Assembly (NCBI RefSeq): GCF_016722925.1
Contig: NZ_JAEQNC010000012.1
Location: 1 to 64,000 of the forward strand
Source: Phytoamicus setariae
Lineage (GTDB): Bacteria; Pseudomonadota; Alphaproteobacteria; Rhizobiales; Rhizobiaceae
Direction: 5' to 3'
Length of the DNA: 64,000 nt
The first letter of the stretch is position 1, and each line of letters opens with the position of its first letter. Positions 17,802 through 27,159 of this stretch are shown here, piece by piece. Both the position numbers and the translations under genes were made by a program. The notes beneath the pieces are model-generated. The model searched no databases and had not been told where the DNA came from. It was given only the letters and a program-made list of their open reading frames with translations.

Positions 17802-18677
17802 ATGCAGAATGCACCTACACTGACCATGCCTGCGTGGCTGTCGACCTTTCACCAGGCAATCCGCTACAATCGTACCCGGATCGGCATTGCCGTGACGGCA
17901 CTGGTAATCCTGTTTGCCATCATCGGTCCGTTCGTCACTCCTTATGAGCCAAGCGCCTTCGTCGGTCGGCCGTTCATGAAGCCGTCCGCTGATTTCCTGT
18001 TGGGCACAGATTTCCGTGGCCGCGATGTCCTGTCGCGCCTGCTCTATGGCGGGCTTCCCGTGGTCTGGATGTCGTTTGCATCGGCAGCCATCGGCATGAT
18101 ACTCGGCGCAACCTTCGGCCTCATCGCGGCCTACAGCAAGGGCTGGATCGATCAGATGCTGATGCGGATCATGGATGTCTTCCTGTCGATCCCGCTGATC
18201 ATTTTCGTGCTTCTCTTCGTTTCCCTGATCGGAACCCAGCAATGGCTGATCGTGCTGCTGGTCGGCGTTGCCCATATGCCGCAGGTAGCGCGAATTACCC
18301 GCGGCGTCGCATCCGATATCGTCGGGCGCGAATTCGTCGAGTTTGCCGAGGCGCTGAGCGTGCCGCGCTGGCGTATCCTGTTTCGCGAAATCCTTCCCAA
18401 CATCACCACGCCGCTGCTGGTGGAGTTCGGCATTCGTATCGTCTGGTCTATTTCGGGCATCGCCGCGCTGAGCGTGATGGGCTACGGCATCCAGCCACCC
18501 GATGCCGATTGGGGCCTGATGATCAACGAGAATCGCGGCCGCATCGCAAGCCGGCCATTGGCCGTGCTGTCGCCGGCGCTGTGCATCGCGCTGTTCGCTT
18601 TCGGCATTAACATGATCGCCGAGGGCATCGCGGGCACCATGTCGGGAAGCAACCGCAAGTCGGGAGGCGAGGCGTGA
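17802..18677 (+). CDS. peptide/nickel-type ABC importer permease (DppC-like)
   Basis: A 291-residue membrane protein. An N-terminal helix is followed by the DppC segment DFLLGTDFRGRDVLSRLLYG. Five further hydrophobic segments and the coupling loop (AEALSVPRWRILFREILPN) follow. Its stop overlaps the GTG start of the ATPase gene by four bases, so translation is coupled. Confidence 0.92.
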   Translation: MQNAPTLTMPAWLSTFHQAIRYNRTRIGIAVTALVILFAIIGPFVTPYEPSAFVGRPFMKPSADFLLGTDFRGRDVLSRLLYGGLPVVWMSFASAAIGMILGATFGLIAAYSKGWIDQMLMRIMDVFLSIPLIIFVLLFVSLIGTQQWLIVLLVGVAHMPQVARITRGVASDIVGREFVEFAEALSVPRWRILFREILPNITTPLLVEFGIRIVWSISGIAALSVMGYGIQPPDADWGLMINENRGRIASRPLAVLSPALCIALFAFGINMIAEGIAGTMSGSNRKSGGEA

Positions 18678-20539
18678 AAATGGACAGTTCAACCATGATC
18701 AAGGTCGGTGCTCCGCCCGCGGTCGAAGTGCGCAACCTCCGTATCGACATGCCTGGCGGCGGCGACATCGTGGACGATGTCAGCTTCACCATCCGGGCGG
18801 GCGAGGTGCTTGGCCTCGTCGGCGAATCCGGATCCGGCAAGACAACCGTCGGAATGGCATTGCTCGGGTTCGCCCGAGGCGGCGCGACAATCGTCGGCGG
18901 CACGGTCCATGTGGCAGGCGATACCTCCGCGAACATGCTTGCCCTGACGCCTGCGCAAAAAAGGCAGCTGCGCGGCAAGACGGTCGCCCATATACCCCAG
19001 GATCCGGCTTCGGCGCTCAACCCGTCGCTGACGATTGGACTGCAACTCCGCGAAGTCATCGAGGCACATGAACCGGACACGTCCGCGCAGGAGATCGATC
19101 GCCGCATTGCCAGTGTCCTCATCGATGTCGGCCTACCTTCGGATCCGAGCTTTCTCGGGCGCTACCCTCATCAGCTTTCCGGCGGCCAGCAGCAGCGCAT
19201 CGGAATCGCCATGGCGGTAATACTGGCGCCGAAGCTGATCGTGCTCGATGAGCCGACGACCGGCCTCGACGTCACCACCCAGAACAAGATTCTCGACATC
19301 GTCAAACGGCTCTGCCGTGAACATGGCATCGGCGCACTGCATGTGACCCACGACCTCTCCGTGATCGCGCATATCGCTGACCATGTCATGGTGATGTATT
19401 CCGGCCGGGTCGTCGAACTCGGCCGGGTCGAGACTGTCCTCAAGGAACCGCTTCACCCCTATACGCAGGCCTTGCTGGGTGCGGTTCCCGAGTTGCACTA
19501 TCGCACGCGCCTCCGCACGATACCGGGGCGAGCGTCCCGCCCCTCACAACGCCCCAAGGGATGCTTTTTTCACCCCCGCTGTCCCGTTGCAACGAGCGAA
19601 TGCGCCGCCGATCCGATAGAAATCGTGCAGCAGACACCCGAGCACCGCGTTCGCTGCATCAAGTGTGGAATCACGGCTACCGCCGAACCGGAGAGGCTTC
19701 CGGATCCCGAGCACACGGTTGATGACCTGGCCGCGGCGCAAGCAGTTATCGAAGTCAGCGATATGCGTGTGGCATTCGGAACCTACAAGATTCTCGATGG
19801 GGTGGAATTCAAGGTAAAGCGTGGCGAATGCCTTGCTGTAGTCGGTGAATCCGGCTCGGGTAAAAGTACGCTGTCGCGGGCGCTGATCGGGCTCGTGCCA
19901 CAGCAGAAGGGCACCGTGTTGCTGAACGGTCAAGAGTTGGCGCCTCGCGCTCGCGATCGCGACCGGCAGCAGTTGCAGACCATGCAGTACATCTTCCAGA
20001 GCCCGCACAATTCGCTCAATCCACGCCAAACCGTCGAGAATATTGTCGGGCTCGTTTACGATATCTTCAACAGGACCAGCCGATCGGTACGGCGCGAAAA
20101 GATCGCCGAGATGCTCGATCAGGTCGGGCTGTCGCCTGACGCGATGTTTGCTTTTCCGGATCAATTGTCGGGCGGCGAAAGGCAGCGCGTTGCAATCGCC
20201 CGTGCACTGATGGCAAATCCCGAAGTGCTGATCTGCGACGAGATCACATCGGCTCTCGATGTGTCGGTGCAGGCGGCAATCGTCAATCTTCTCAAGGACC
20301 TGCAGCAGAACCGGGGGTTGACGATGGTGTTCGTAACCCACAACCTGGCCCTCGTGCGCAATCTCGCCGACCGTGTGCTTGTGCTCAACCAGGGCAAAGT
20401 GGTGGAAATGAATGGCGTTGCCGCTGTGATCGACAGCCCCAGTCATCCCTACACCAAACAGCTACTGGCCAATGCACTGGTTGGCGATCTCGATACGCGC
20501 GTCGAAGGTCCGGGCGAGATAGAATGCCTCCGGGCCTAA
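18674..20539 (+). CDS. fused double ATPase of a peptide-type ABC importer (DppD–DppF in one chain)
   Basis: A 621-residue protein with two complete ATPase domains. The first (about 15-330) has Walker A GESGSGKTT, signature LSGGQQQRIGIAMA and Walker B LIVLDEPTTGLD, and ends in the GCFFHPRC extension typical of DppD. The second (about 350-610) has [23 protein letters not shown] and LICDEITSALD. The first importer in this window uses two separate ATPases instead, so the two systems are not a simple duplication. GTG start overlaps the permease stop; an ATG at 18680 is possible. Confidence 0.92.
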   Translation: MKMDSSTMIKVGAPPAVEVRNLRIDMPGGGDIVDDVSFTIRAGEVLGLVGESGSGKTTVGMALLGFARGGATIVGGTVHVAGDTSANMLALTPAQKRQLRGKTVAHIPQDPASALNPSLTIGLQLREVIEAHEPDTSAQEIDRRIASVLIDVGLPSDPSFLGRYPHQLSGGQQQRIGIAMAVILAPKLIVLDEPTTGLDVTTQNKILDIVKRLCREHGIGALHVTHDLSVIAHIADHVMVMYSGRVVELGRVETVLKEPLHPYTQALLGAVPELHYRTRLRTIPGRASRPSQRPKGCFFHPRCPVATSECAADPIEIVQQTPEHRVRCIKCGITATAEPERLPDPEHTVDDLAAAQAVIEVSDMRVAFGTYKILDGVEFKVKRGECLAVVGESGSGKSTLSRALIGLVPQQKGTVLLNGQELAPRARDRDRQQLQTMQYIFQSPHNSLNPRQTVENIVGLVYDIFNRTSRSVRREKIAEMLDQVGLSPDAMFAFPDQLSGGERQRVAIARALMANPEVLICDEITSALDVSVQAAIVNLLKDLQQNRGLTMVFVTHNLALVRNLADRVLVLNQGKVVEMNGVAAVIDSPSHPYTKQLLANALVGDLDTRVEGPGEIECLRA

Positions 20540-20566
20540 AATTCCGTAAAAGAAATGCATCTGCTG

Positions 20567-20591
20567 TGCCCGGCCAATGGCCGGGCATTTT
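20567..20591 (+). terminator. terminator of the second importer operon
   Basis: Nine-base perfect arms (20567-20575, 20579-20587) with loop AAT are followed by TTTTA-type DNA, 28 bases past the ATPase stop. Confidence 0.8.
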
Positions 20592-20615
20592 ATATCCCGG
20601 GGATGTTACACAAAC

Positions 20616-20649
20616 AAAAAGCGCGGGAACCGAAACTCCCGCGCTTTTT
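20616..20649. terminator. bidirectional terminator
   Basis: Eight-base arms GCGCGGGA/TCCCGCGC with an 8-base loop have five A before and five T after, so it can end transcription in both directions. It serves the importer operon on the plus strand and the UPF0261 gene (stop at 20670) on the minus strand. Confidence 0.85.
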
Positions 20650-20669
20650 GTGCTGCCTACTTGGATATG

Positions 20670-21962
20670 TCAGCCGGCACTGGCCATCACGCCGTGCTGC
20701 GCCCGACGCACTTCGCCATCGCAACGCCCAGGCTGAACGAGGCCGGTTTCGACCCAACCGTCGAAAACCTTGAGCACGGCATCCACGAATTCCGCGTCAT
20801 TGATGTGCGCGGCAGTTTCGGTCCATTCGACTGGCGATTTCAGATACGCGCGCAATTCGGCAAAGAAGATCGCAAGGCTTTCAGGGTCGTGGCCGATCTC
20901 CCCTTCACGGTCCCACTCCTCAATACCCGCGAGCGGAAGGATCACATGGGTTGGCCCAATTGACTTGTTGAGCCGAGCCGCCATCTCGCGAGCTGTGAAG
21001 CGCCGCTCATCAGGCGTCAGTGTCAGGGACGTAATAAGCTTGTTGTGCACATGATAGGGCCTGCCTTGAAAATGCGCGGGGATCGGCTGCCAAGTCGGCA
21101 AATCGACGAGATCGGCCGCACCGGGAGCCACGATCTGCGGCACCCCGGCAAGCCCGACACGCTCGAGCCGTTCGGGCCCGCTGTTGACGATTGAACCGTG
21201 AATGCCGTTGTTGAACTCCTGCAGGCAAAGATCGAACACGGCGACGAGGTGGCCCTGGCTCGCGAGACTTTCCAGCGCCCGCCCGCCCATCCCTTGAGCA
21301 TGGAAGAACGCAACCTCGTAGCCGCGCGCCTCAAGCGCCGGCTTCAAGCGTTTCATGTATTTCAGGCAGGCGTTGCCGAGGGACGACACACCAATCAGCG
21401 GCCTGTCGCTGGCAAATCCGGTGGCTGTGCGGGCTGCCCCGAGAACCGCACCGGCGGCCTGGCTGAGCGCGGACCGGCAAATAGCATTGAGGCCGTAGAG
21501 CCCACCTGCCCACAAGATCATCTGAACATCTGCTGCGAGCCGTTCCGCCGGGATCAGTGGGGAGAAAGCCACTGTCGAAATGATGTACTTGGGCAGGCCG
21601 AGTGGCAGCGCCAGCGCGACATCGAGCGCAAGGTCCGTGCCCATCGTTCCACCGAGCGAGATCATGCCGTCGATACGGCCTTCGGCGCAGAGCTTTACCG
21701 CCAGTGCCTGAGCACCCTGGCTCATCAGTGCCATCGCATCGTTTTCGTCACCAGCTGCAATGACATCGGCGATCGTAACACCCGCGGCAATCGCGACCTC
21801 GTGTTTTGAAATAGCGACGGGCATATCCGTGTCGCCGAGAACGCTGACATCCATGGACAGAACCTGCCCGCCCTCACGAACGATTAGATCCTGGATAAAT
21901 TCCAATTCGTCACGCTTGGTATCGAATGTGCCGACGACTAGAATGGTTTTGGGAGTTCTCAT
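20670..21962 (-). CDS. Tm-1-like ATP-binding domain protein (UPF0261)
   Basis: A 430-residue protein of the UPF0261/Tm-1-like ATP-binding family. It opens with ILVVGTFDTKRDELEF and has the family's SLGGTMGTDLALD and FHAQGMGGRALESL segments. The plant member Tm-1 binds a viral replicase; bacterial members have no settled function but often sit in catabolic clusters, as here beside an aldehyde dehydrogenase. The gap of 43 bases to the dehydrogenase gene suggests one minus-strand operon of dehydrogenase then UPF0261. No signal peptide. Confidence 0.88.
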   Translation of the reverse strand: MRTPKTILVVGTFDTKRDELEFIQDLIVREGGQVLSMDVSVLGDTDMPVAISKHEVAIAAGVTIADVIAAGDENDAMALMSQGAQALAVKLCAEGRIDGMISLGGTMGTDLALDVALALPLGLPKYIISTVAFSPLIPAERLAADVQMILWAGGLYGLNAICRSALSQAAGAVLGAARTATGFASDRPLIGVSSLGNACLKYMKRLKPALEARGYEVAFFHAQGMGGRALESLASQGHLVAVFDLCLQEFNNGIHGSIVNSGPERLERVGLAGVPQIVAPGAADLVDLPTWQPIPAHFQGRPYHVHNKLITSLTLTPDERRFTAREMAARLNKSIGPTHVILPLAGIEEWDREGEIGHDPESLAIFFAELRAYLKSPVEWTETAAHINDAEFVDAVLKVFDGWVETGLVQPGRCDGEVRRAQHGVMASAG

Positions 21963-22005
21963 TGTTCACCGAAGTCTTTCTCTTCGCCTATGCCCTGTGG
22001 CGCGG

Positions 22006-23508
22006 CTAAAGCTGAATCCACGCCGTCTTCAGCGCGGTATATTTTTCCAATGCGTGAAGGGATTTGTCGTGTCCGTTGCCGGATTGCTTGTGCCCACCCA
22101 ACGGCACGGTCAAATCCGAGCCTCCATAGGTATTGACGTGGACGATGCCGGCGTTGATAGCGCGCACCATGCGATGCGCAGTCGAAAGATCCGACGTCCA
22201 GACCGCCGATGCCAGGCCGTATTCGGTGGCATTGGCGATACGTATGGCCTCGGCCTCGTCTTCAAAGGGAATGACGGCGAGCAAGGGCCCGAAGACCTCT
22301 TCCCGTGCAATCGTCATTTCTTGGACGACATTGGCAAAGATTGCCGGCCGCATGTAGTAACCACCGGTTTCCTCAAGAATCCGCTCGCCGCCGATGATCC
22401 GCCGTGCACCTTCCCGTTCCGCTAGGCCGAGAAAGTTCAGGTTGCTTTGAAGCTGGCCTGCGCTCGCAATTGCGCCGATATCCGTATCGAGGCGCAGGGG
22501 ATCGCCGACCTTCATGGCTGAGGCAATGCGCGCAATGCGCTCGACCACGTCATCGTGGACATCCCGCTGGACCAGAAGCCGGGAGCCCGCGACACATACC
22601 TGCCCTGAGTTCCGGAAAATTCCGTTGGCCGAGACCGCGGCTGCTTTTTCAAGATCGGGCGCATCGGAGAAGATAATGTTCGGAGACTTGCCGCCCAGCT
22701 CCAGATAGACCCGCTTCAGGTTGGAACGGGCGGAGTATTCCAGCAATTTTCGCCCAACCCCGTTCGAACCGGTAAATACCAGCACGTCCACATCCATATG
22801 CGTGGCAATCGCTTCGCCGACCACGGAACCTGAGCCGGTAACGACGTTCAGGGCACCATCCGGCAAACCGGCTTCCGCGCAAATTTCCGCAAGCTTGAGG
22901 AGGCTGAGCGAGGCCGCTTCCGCGGGCTTCAGTACCACGGAATTACCCATCGCCAGGGCCGGCGCCAACTTCCACGCCCCGATCATCAGCGGCATGTTCC
23001 ACGGAACGATCGCCCCGACGACACCCACCGCCTCGCGATGCACCAGACCGAGAACGTTGTCGGCTGTCGGTGCTATCTCACCGTAAATCTTGTCGATTGC
23101 CTCCGCGTAATAGCGGAACGTCGCCGCCGCACTGCCAGGCTCTGCACGCAGCGCCATGCCGATTTCAGTGCCGTTGTCGCGTACGCCGAGCACGGCGAGC
23201 TCGAGCGACCGCGCCTCAATGATCTCGGCAATCCGCAACAGGATCTTCTTGCGTCCGCCCGGCGACATTTTCGACCACGATCCGGCATTGTATGTTGCCC
23301 GCGCAGCGCGAACGGCACGATCCACGTCCGCCGCCGAGGCCCGCGAAATCGTGGTCAAAACCCGGCCGTCTATCGGTGAAACGACCGCAATCGTTTCTTC
23401 CCGGTCAGCAGCCTTCCAGTCACCGCCGATGAATAATTTTTGCGGCGGTATCGCCAGCGCCCGCAGCCTATCTATTTTCGTCTGCTCGATCACGAACACG
23501 GTCTCCAA
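22006..23508 (-). CDS. aldehyde dehydrogenase family protein
   Basis: A 500-residue NAD(P)-dependent aldehyde dehydrogenase of normal length. IVPWNMPL (168-175) is the binding-pocket segment, the general base is Glu270 in LELGGK, and the catalytic nucleophile is Cys305 in NSGQVCVAGS. It would oxidise an aldehyde to a carboxylate in the cytoplasm, a natural partner for the omega-aminotransferase at 24586, which makes an aldehyde from a terminal amine. It is divergent from the IclR gene across a 220-base region, so IclR control is likely. Confidence 0.93.
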   Translation of the reverse strand: METVFVIEQTKIDRLRALAIPPQKLFIGGDWKAADREETIAVVSPIDGRVLTTISRASAADVDRAVRAARATYNAGSWSKMSPGGRKKILLRIAEIIEARSLELAVLGVRDNGTEIGMALRAEPGSAAATFRYYAEAIDKIYGEIAPTADNVLGLVHREAVGVVGAIVPWNMPLMIGAWKLAPALAMGNSVVLKPAEAASLSLLKLAEICAEAGLPDGALNVVTGSGSVVGEAIATHMDVDVLVFTGSNGVGRKLLEYSARSNLKRVYLELGGKSPNIIFSDAPDLEKAAAVSANGIFRNSGQVCVAGSRLLVQRDVHDDVVERIARIASAMKVGDPLRLDTDIGAIASAGQLQSNLNFLGLAEREGARRIIGGERILEETGGYYMRPAIFANVVQEMTIAREEVFGPLLAVIPFEDEAEAIRIANATEYGLASAVWTSDLSTAHRMVRAINAGIVHVNTYGGSDLTVPLGGHKQSGNGHDKSLHALEKYTALKTAWIQL

Positions 23509-23627
23509 CTTCGGTGGCGCGCCACGCCAACGAATGAGAATTCATCAGGGTTTTGCGCAATTTAGGAGACCATGGCGCGCTGCCGGAGGACTTCATAGAC
23601 CCGTAAAGGGTGACCGAAATCCACACC

Positions 23628-23689
23628 GATAATTTCACTATTATCAACGCAATTTATTTTATTGACGTTTTTGAGACTCGCGCTATCGT
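23628..23689 (+). promoter_or_regulatory. divergent operator and promoter region of the IclR gene
   Basis: A perfect inverted repeat GATAAT / ATTATC (23628-23633 and 23640-23645) lies ahead of TTGACG (23662-23667), a 16-base spacer and TATCGT (23684-23689). A transcript from this promoter would begin near 23696, which supports the IclR start at 23729 over 23693. Confidence 0.5.
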
Positions 23690-23728
23690 TAAATGCAAAT
23701 GGCCCAGCGTCATGAAACCGGGGAAACG

Positions 23729-24529
23729 ATGCGTACCGTAAGCAAGGCTCTCAAGATTCTGGATCTGTTCACCGAGGAAACGCCGGTACTCGGACTGGTG
23801 GAAATAGCAGGGATCACGGGCCTTGATCGCGCGACCTGCCACCGGATGCTGAAGGTGCTTGAGGAACATGGTTACGTGGCCCGGCCGGTGGCATCGAAGA
23901 AATACACCCTGGGTGCGACCGTGCTCCGGTTGGCGCGGACGCGGGAATACATTTCCCCGACCTCGGCGACGCTGCAGGCATTCGTTGACGCGCTCGCCGT
24001 CAGAACCACCGAGACCTGCCACGCCTCGCTGATCGCCGGCCAGCAGATTGCCACAGTCGCGGTGCGTGACGGTACGAGAAGCAATCGCGTGCATGTAGAA
24101 TACGGCGCACGCATGGAACTGCACGCCACAGCGACCGGTCTCGCCTGCCTTGCCTTCGGACCCTCGACGTTTGCCGAGGCGGGACTGAGAGCACCGATGA
24201 CGGCCTGTACCCCGCAGACGGTGACATCCATCGAAGCGTTGAACGCATTGCTGGAGACCTTTCGAGCGCAAGGCTACAGCATCGCCAATCGGAGCTTCGA
24301 TCCCGAAGTCGTCGGTATCGGCGCGCCGATATTCGGGCCGGACGGGTTTGCGATGGGTGCGATCGCAATCGCGACGCCATCTACCCGCATGAACGACGCG
24401 ACACTTGCCGATACGGCCCATGCTCTCATCGCGGTCGCCATCGAGGCGAGTCAGGCCTTGGGAGGCAGAGTTCCCGCCGATTATCTGCGGCGGGCGTCAC
24501 ATAACCTTGCCAGCAAGCTATCGGCTTGA
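23729..24529 (+). CDS. IclR family transcriptional regulator
   Basis: A 266-residue regulator. The winged helix-turn-helix begins at once (MRTVSKALKILDLF, then ITGLDRATCHRMLKVLEEHG) and the C-terminal part is the IclR effector domain (PEVVGIGAPIFGPDG). A longer frame from 23693 adds 12 residues but would start at or before the predicted transcript start. It lies between the divergent aldehyde dehydrogenase and the aminotransferase on its own strand, and probably controls both. Confidence 0.9.
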   Translation: MRTVSKALKILDLFTEETPVLGLVEIAGITGLDRATCHRMLKVLEEHGYVARPVASKKYTLGATVLRLARTREYISPTSATLQAFVDALAVRTTETCHASLIAGQQIATVAVRDGTRSNRVHVEYGARMELHATATGLACLAFGPSTFAEAGLRAPMTACTPQTVTSIEALNALLETFRAQGYSIANRSFDPEVVGIGAPIFGPDGFAMGAIAIATPSTRMNDATLADTAHALIAVAIEASQALGGRVPADYLRRASHNLASKLSA

Positions 24530-24585
24530 GGGCGGCTAATGACGAAGAGAAGTTTTCAATACAAGACAGTGAATGAGGCTAAAGC

Positions 24586-25956
24586 ATGCGTGACACAAAT
24601 TTCCTGATCGAAAACAATGCCAAGCACGTCTGGCATCCCATGGCCAATCCAGGTGAAATGCGCGAGAATCCGCCGCACATCATCGAATATGGCGAAGGCG
24701 TCGAGATCATCGACATCCACGGGCATCGCCTGCTCGACGGCGTCGGCGGCCTTTGGAATGTCAATCTCGGCTATTCCTGCGAACCGGTAAAAGCTGCCAT
24801 CATCGCGCAACTGCAGAAGCTGCCCTACTACAATGCTTTCCGCGGCACCACCAATTCGCCGCTCATCGAACTGTCCTACGAGCTTTGCCAGTTCTTCAAG
24901 CCGGAGGGCATGGCACGCACGTTTCTGACGTCCGGCGGGTCGGACTCCGTCGAGACCTGCCTGCGCCTTGCCCGCCAGTACCATCGCGCAAACGGCCAGC
25001 CCGAGCGGACGAAGTTCTTTTCGTTGAAAAAGGGCTACCACGGCACCCATTTCGGTGGTGCCTCCGTCAACGGCAATGCCAATTTCCGCCGCAACTACGA
25101 GCCGATGCTGGGTGGCGTGCACCACCTGCCGGCACCATTCACCTACCGCAACCAGTTCGAAACCGAGGACGGCGCGGTGATTGCCAAGAAGATCGCCGCC
25201 ATTTTCGAGGAAGAGATTGCCTTTCAAGGCGCTGATACGATTGCGGCCCTGATCATGGAGCCAGTGCTCGGATCGGGTGGTGTGATCGTGCCACACGAGA
25301 CCTTCTTTCCGCTGATGCGCGAAATCTGTGATCGACACGGCATTCTATTGATCGCAGACGAGGTCATAACGGGCTTCGGTCGCACGGGCTCTGAGAGCGG
25401 GTCGCGGCTTTGGGGGATCAAGCCGGACATGATGTCGACCGCCAAAGGCATCAGCAACGGTTACTTCCCGCTCGGCGCCGCAATGATCAGCGAAAAGCTG
25501 GTTGACGCCTTCGAGAGCACCAAGGGCGCACTCGGCACGATCAGTCACGGCTACACTTATTCCGGTCATCCAATCGGAGCAGCTGCTGCTCTGGCGACGA
25601 TCGCCGAAGTCAAGCGCCTGGATATTGCCGGCAATGCCGCCACGCTTGGCGTTGAACTGCTTTCCGGTCTTCAGGCGCTCAAGGCAAAATACGAAATTGT
25701 CGGCGACGCGCGTGGCAAAGGCCTGATGGCGGCTCTGGAACTCGTCAGTGACCGTGAGAAGAAAACCCCCGCCGACAAGGCTGTCGTCCAGGCCCTTTAC
25801 GACGCCGCCTACGAGGCAGGGGTAATGGTGCGCACCTCTGGCAGTAATGTGATCATCTCGCCCTGCTTGGCGATCGGCACTGAACATGTTAACCGTATTT
25901 TGTCGGCACTCGATACAGGTCTTGCAGCCGCCACCAGCGCGCTGAACACGCGCTGA
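24586..25956 (+). CDS. class III (omega) aminotransferase
   Basis: A 456-residue PLP enzyme. PLP phosphate contacts are in SGGSDSVET (116-124), the ring-contact Asp is 258 in LLIADEVITGFGRTG, and the Schiff-base lysine is Lys287 in STAKGISNG. The family uses amino donors with terminal amines, such as beta-alanine, GABA, putrescine or taurine, and pyruvate or 2-oxoglutarate as acceptor. The HVWHPMANP opening is usual for beta-alanine/aromatic omega-transaminases. It follows the IclR gene by 56 bases and pairs functionally with the aldehyde dehydrogenase. Confidence 0.92.
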   Translation: MRDTNFLIENNAKHVWHPMANPGEMRENPPHIIEYGEGVEIIDIHGHRLLDGVGGLWNVNLGYSCEPVKAAIIAQLQKLPYYNAFRGTTNSPLIELSYELCQFFKPEGMARTFLTSGGSDSVETCLRLARQYHRANGQPERTKFFSLKKGYHGTHFGGASVNGNANFRRNYEPMLGGVHHLPAPFTYRNQFETEDGAVIAKKIAAIFEEEIAFQGADTIAALIMEPVLGSGGVIVPHETFFPLMREICDRHGILLIADEVITGFGRTGSESGSRLWGIKPDMMSTAKGISNGYFPLGAAMISEKLVDAFESTKGALGTISHGYTYSGHPIGAAAALATIAEVKRLDIAGNAATLGVELLSGLQALKAKYEIVGDARGKGLMAALELVSDREKKTPADKAVVQALYDAAYEAGVMVRTSGSNVIISPCLAIGTEHVNRILSALDTGLAAATSALNTR

Positions 25957-25962
25957 CCTGGG

Positions 25963-26039
25963 TTGCATACGGCCCCTCGGATGGCCGCATGCAATACTGA
26001 AAATTGGAATCAACGGCGATCCAGCCAAGGATCGCCGTT
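25963..26039 (+). terminator. two hairpins after the aminotransferase gene
   Basis: A 12-base stem with one mismatch (25963-25974 and 25983-25994) is followed by a perfect 11-base stem (26012-26022 and 26029-26039, loop AGCCAA). The second is followed by TT only, so termination may be Rho-assisted. Confidence 0.6.
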
Positions 26040-26139
26040 TCAAAGGAGAGACGGCGATATCGGGTTAGCCTGCATTTGAAAATTTCAGCCCAATCAAGAA
26101 TTTCGCAAAGAAATCACGGGAACAGAATGACTGAGGAGA

Positions 26140-26970
26140 ATGACAATGGAATTGCACCATGCAATTGAACCATTGGGGGACATGGTTTCCCTCATTGGCT
26201 CGCGAAATTTTGGCGCCGGTTTCTACCGCATTGCGAACGACCTGATTGGCATCGACCACTGCACCGTGTTCATGTGCGCGAACGACACTCCCCGAACCCT
26301 GGTTGCGGAAGCAAACTGCCAAAAGACCTCCGAGCGCGTGAGATCGCTGGCCGATATCTACATTCGCGAGGCCTATCGAAGCGACCCGGTGTGGGGAACG
26401 TTCGACAATGCACCCCGCTCCGACTGTGCCGCCTTTCTGCTCTCTCCGACCGAACTTGTCGACGAACGTTACAGGCGCGAATTCTACGACAAGCCGAATA
26501 TCAAGCACGAGATCGCCCTGACGACCATCATCAATGGCGACAGGATCTATGCCGGCTTCTACCGGGAAAACGGCCGGCCGGATTTTTCCGGCAAGTCTGT
26601 GGAGATACTCAAGCAGTGCGGCCGGGCGATCATGCAGGTGCTACACAAGCATGCGGAGATCTCCATTCTGACCGGTACCGCGTTGGGCGAGTCCAAACCC
26701 ATCACCCAGAAGGCCCTTCTCGAGAGGGTGCGATCAGCAATCCTTGCCGACAACGGCCAGTTGACGGCGCGGGAGGCGGAGATATGCGCCAGCATCGTGC
26801 TCGGCTATACCGTGCTCGGGATCAGCATGAACCTTGGTATTTCGATCAATACGGTCGCAACTCACCGAAAGCGCGCTTACGCCAAGCTCAGGGTTTGCAG
26901 CCAAAACGAGCTGTTTGCTCGGTATTTTTCCGTGGTTGAGAACAATCTCGGTGCAGCACGACCCAACTAA
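26140..26970 (+). CDS. LuxR family transcriptional regulator
   Basis: A 276-residue protein. The last ~65 residues are a LuxR/FixJ-type helix-turn-helix: LTAREAEICASIVLGYT, then NLGISINTVATHRKRAYAKL. The first ~190 residues show no receiver or clear autoinducer-binding signature and may be a GAF-like sensor. GAGGAG lies one base before ATG 26140 but seven before the in-frame ATG 26146, so 26146 may be the true start. It is a single gene bounded by terminators, with no operon partner; its targets are not evident. Confidence 0.85.
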   Translation: MTMELHHAIEPLGDMVSLIGSRNFGAGFYRIANDLIGIDHCTVFMCANDTPRTLVAEANCQKTSERVRSLADIYIREAYRSDPVWGTFDNAPRSDCAAFLLSPTELVDERYRREFYDKPNIKHEIALTTIINGDRIYAGFYRENGRPDFSGKSVEILKQCGRAIMQVLHKHAEISILTGTALGESKPITQKALLERVRSAILADNGQLTAREAEICASIVLGYTVLGISMNLGISINTVATHRKRAYAKLRVCSQNELFARYFSVVENNLGAARPN

Positions 26971-26994
26971 TCCTGCCATGCCAGGATTTTCTGA

Positions 26995-27017
26995 GCCCGC
27001 CGCAAGGCGGGTTTTTT
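26995..27017 (+). terminator. terminator of the LuxR gene
   Basis: Stem CCCGCC/GGCGGG with loop GCAA is followed by six T: a textbook Rho-independent terminator 25 bases past the stop. Confidence 0.9.
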
Positions 27018-27111
27018 CGTTAAAGACCTCTGCTTTTCAGCAAGCCTGTCACCTTCGGAAGGTACGCAACGGAGCCCGCACAAGCTTGTCACCTTGCTCA
27101 ATTGGCCTTAT

Positions 27112-27147
27112 GTTCGTTTATAGGTATTTTAAGTTCTATAATCGAAC
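27112..27147 (+). promoter_or_regulatory. operator-like inverted repeat before the VOC dioxygenase gene
   Basis: Twelve-base arms GTTCGTTTATAG and CTATAATCGAAC (one mismatch, 12-base spacer) end just ahead of the GGAGG ribosome site. The GTTCG/CGAAC half-sites recur in the palindrome at 29909-29926, so both may bind the IclR regulator encoded at 29053. Confidence 0.6.
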
Positions 27148-27159
27148 TAAGGAGGTAAC

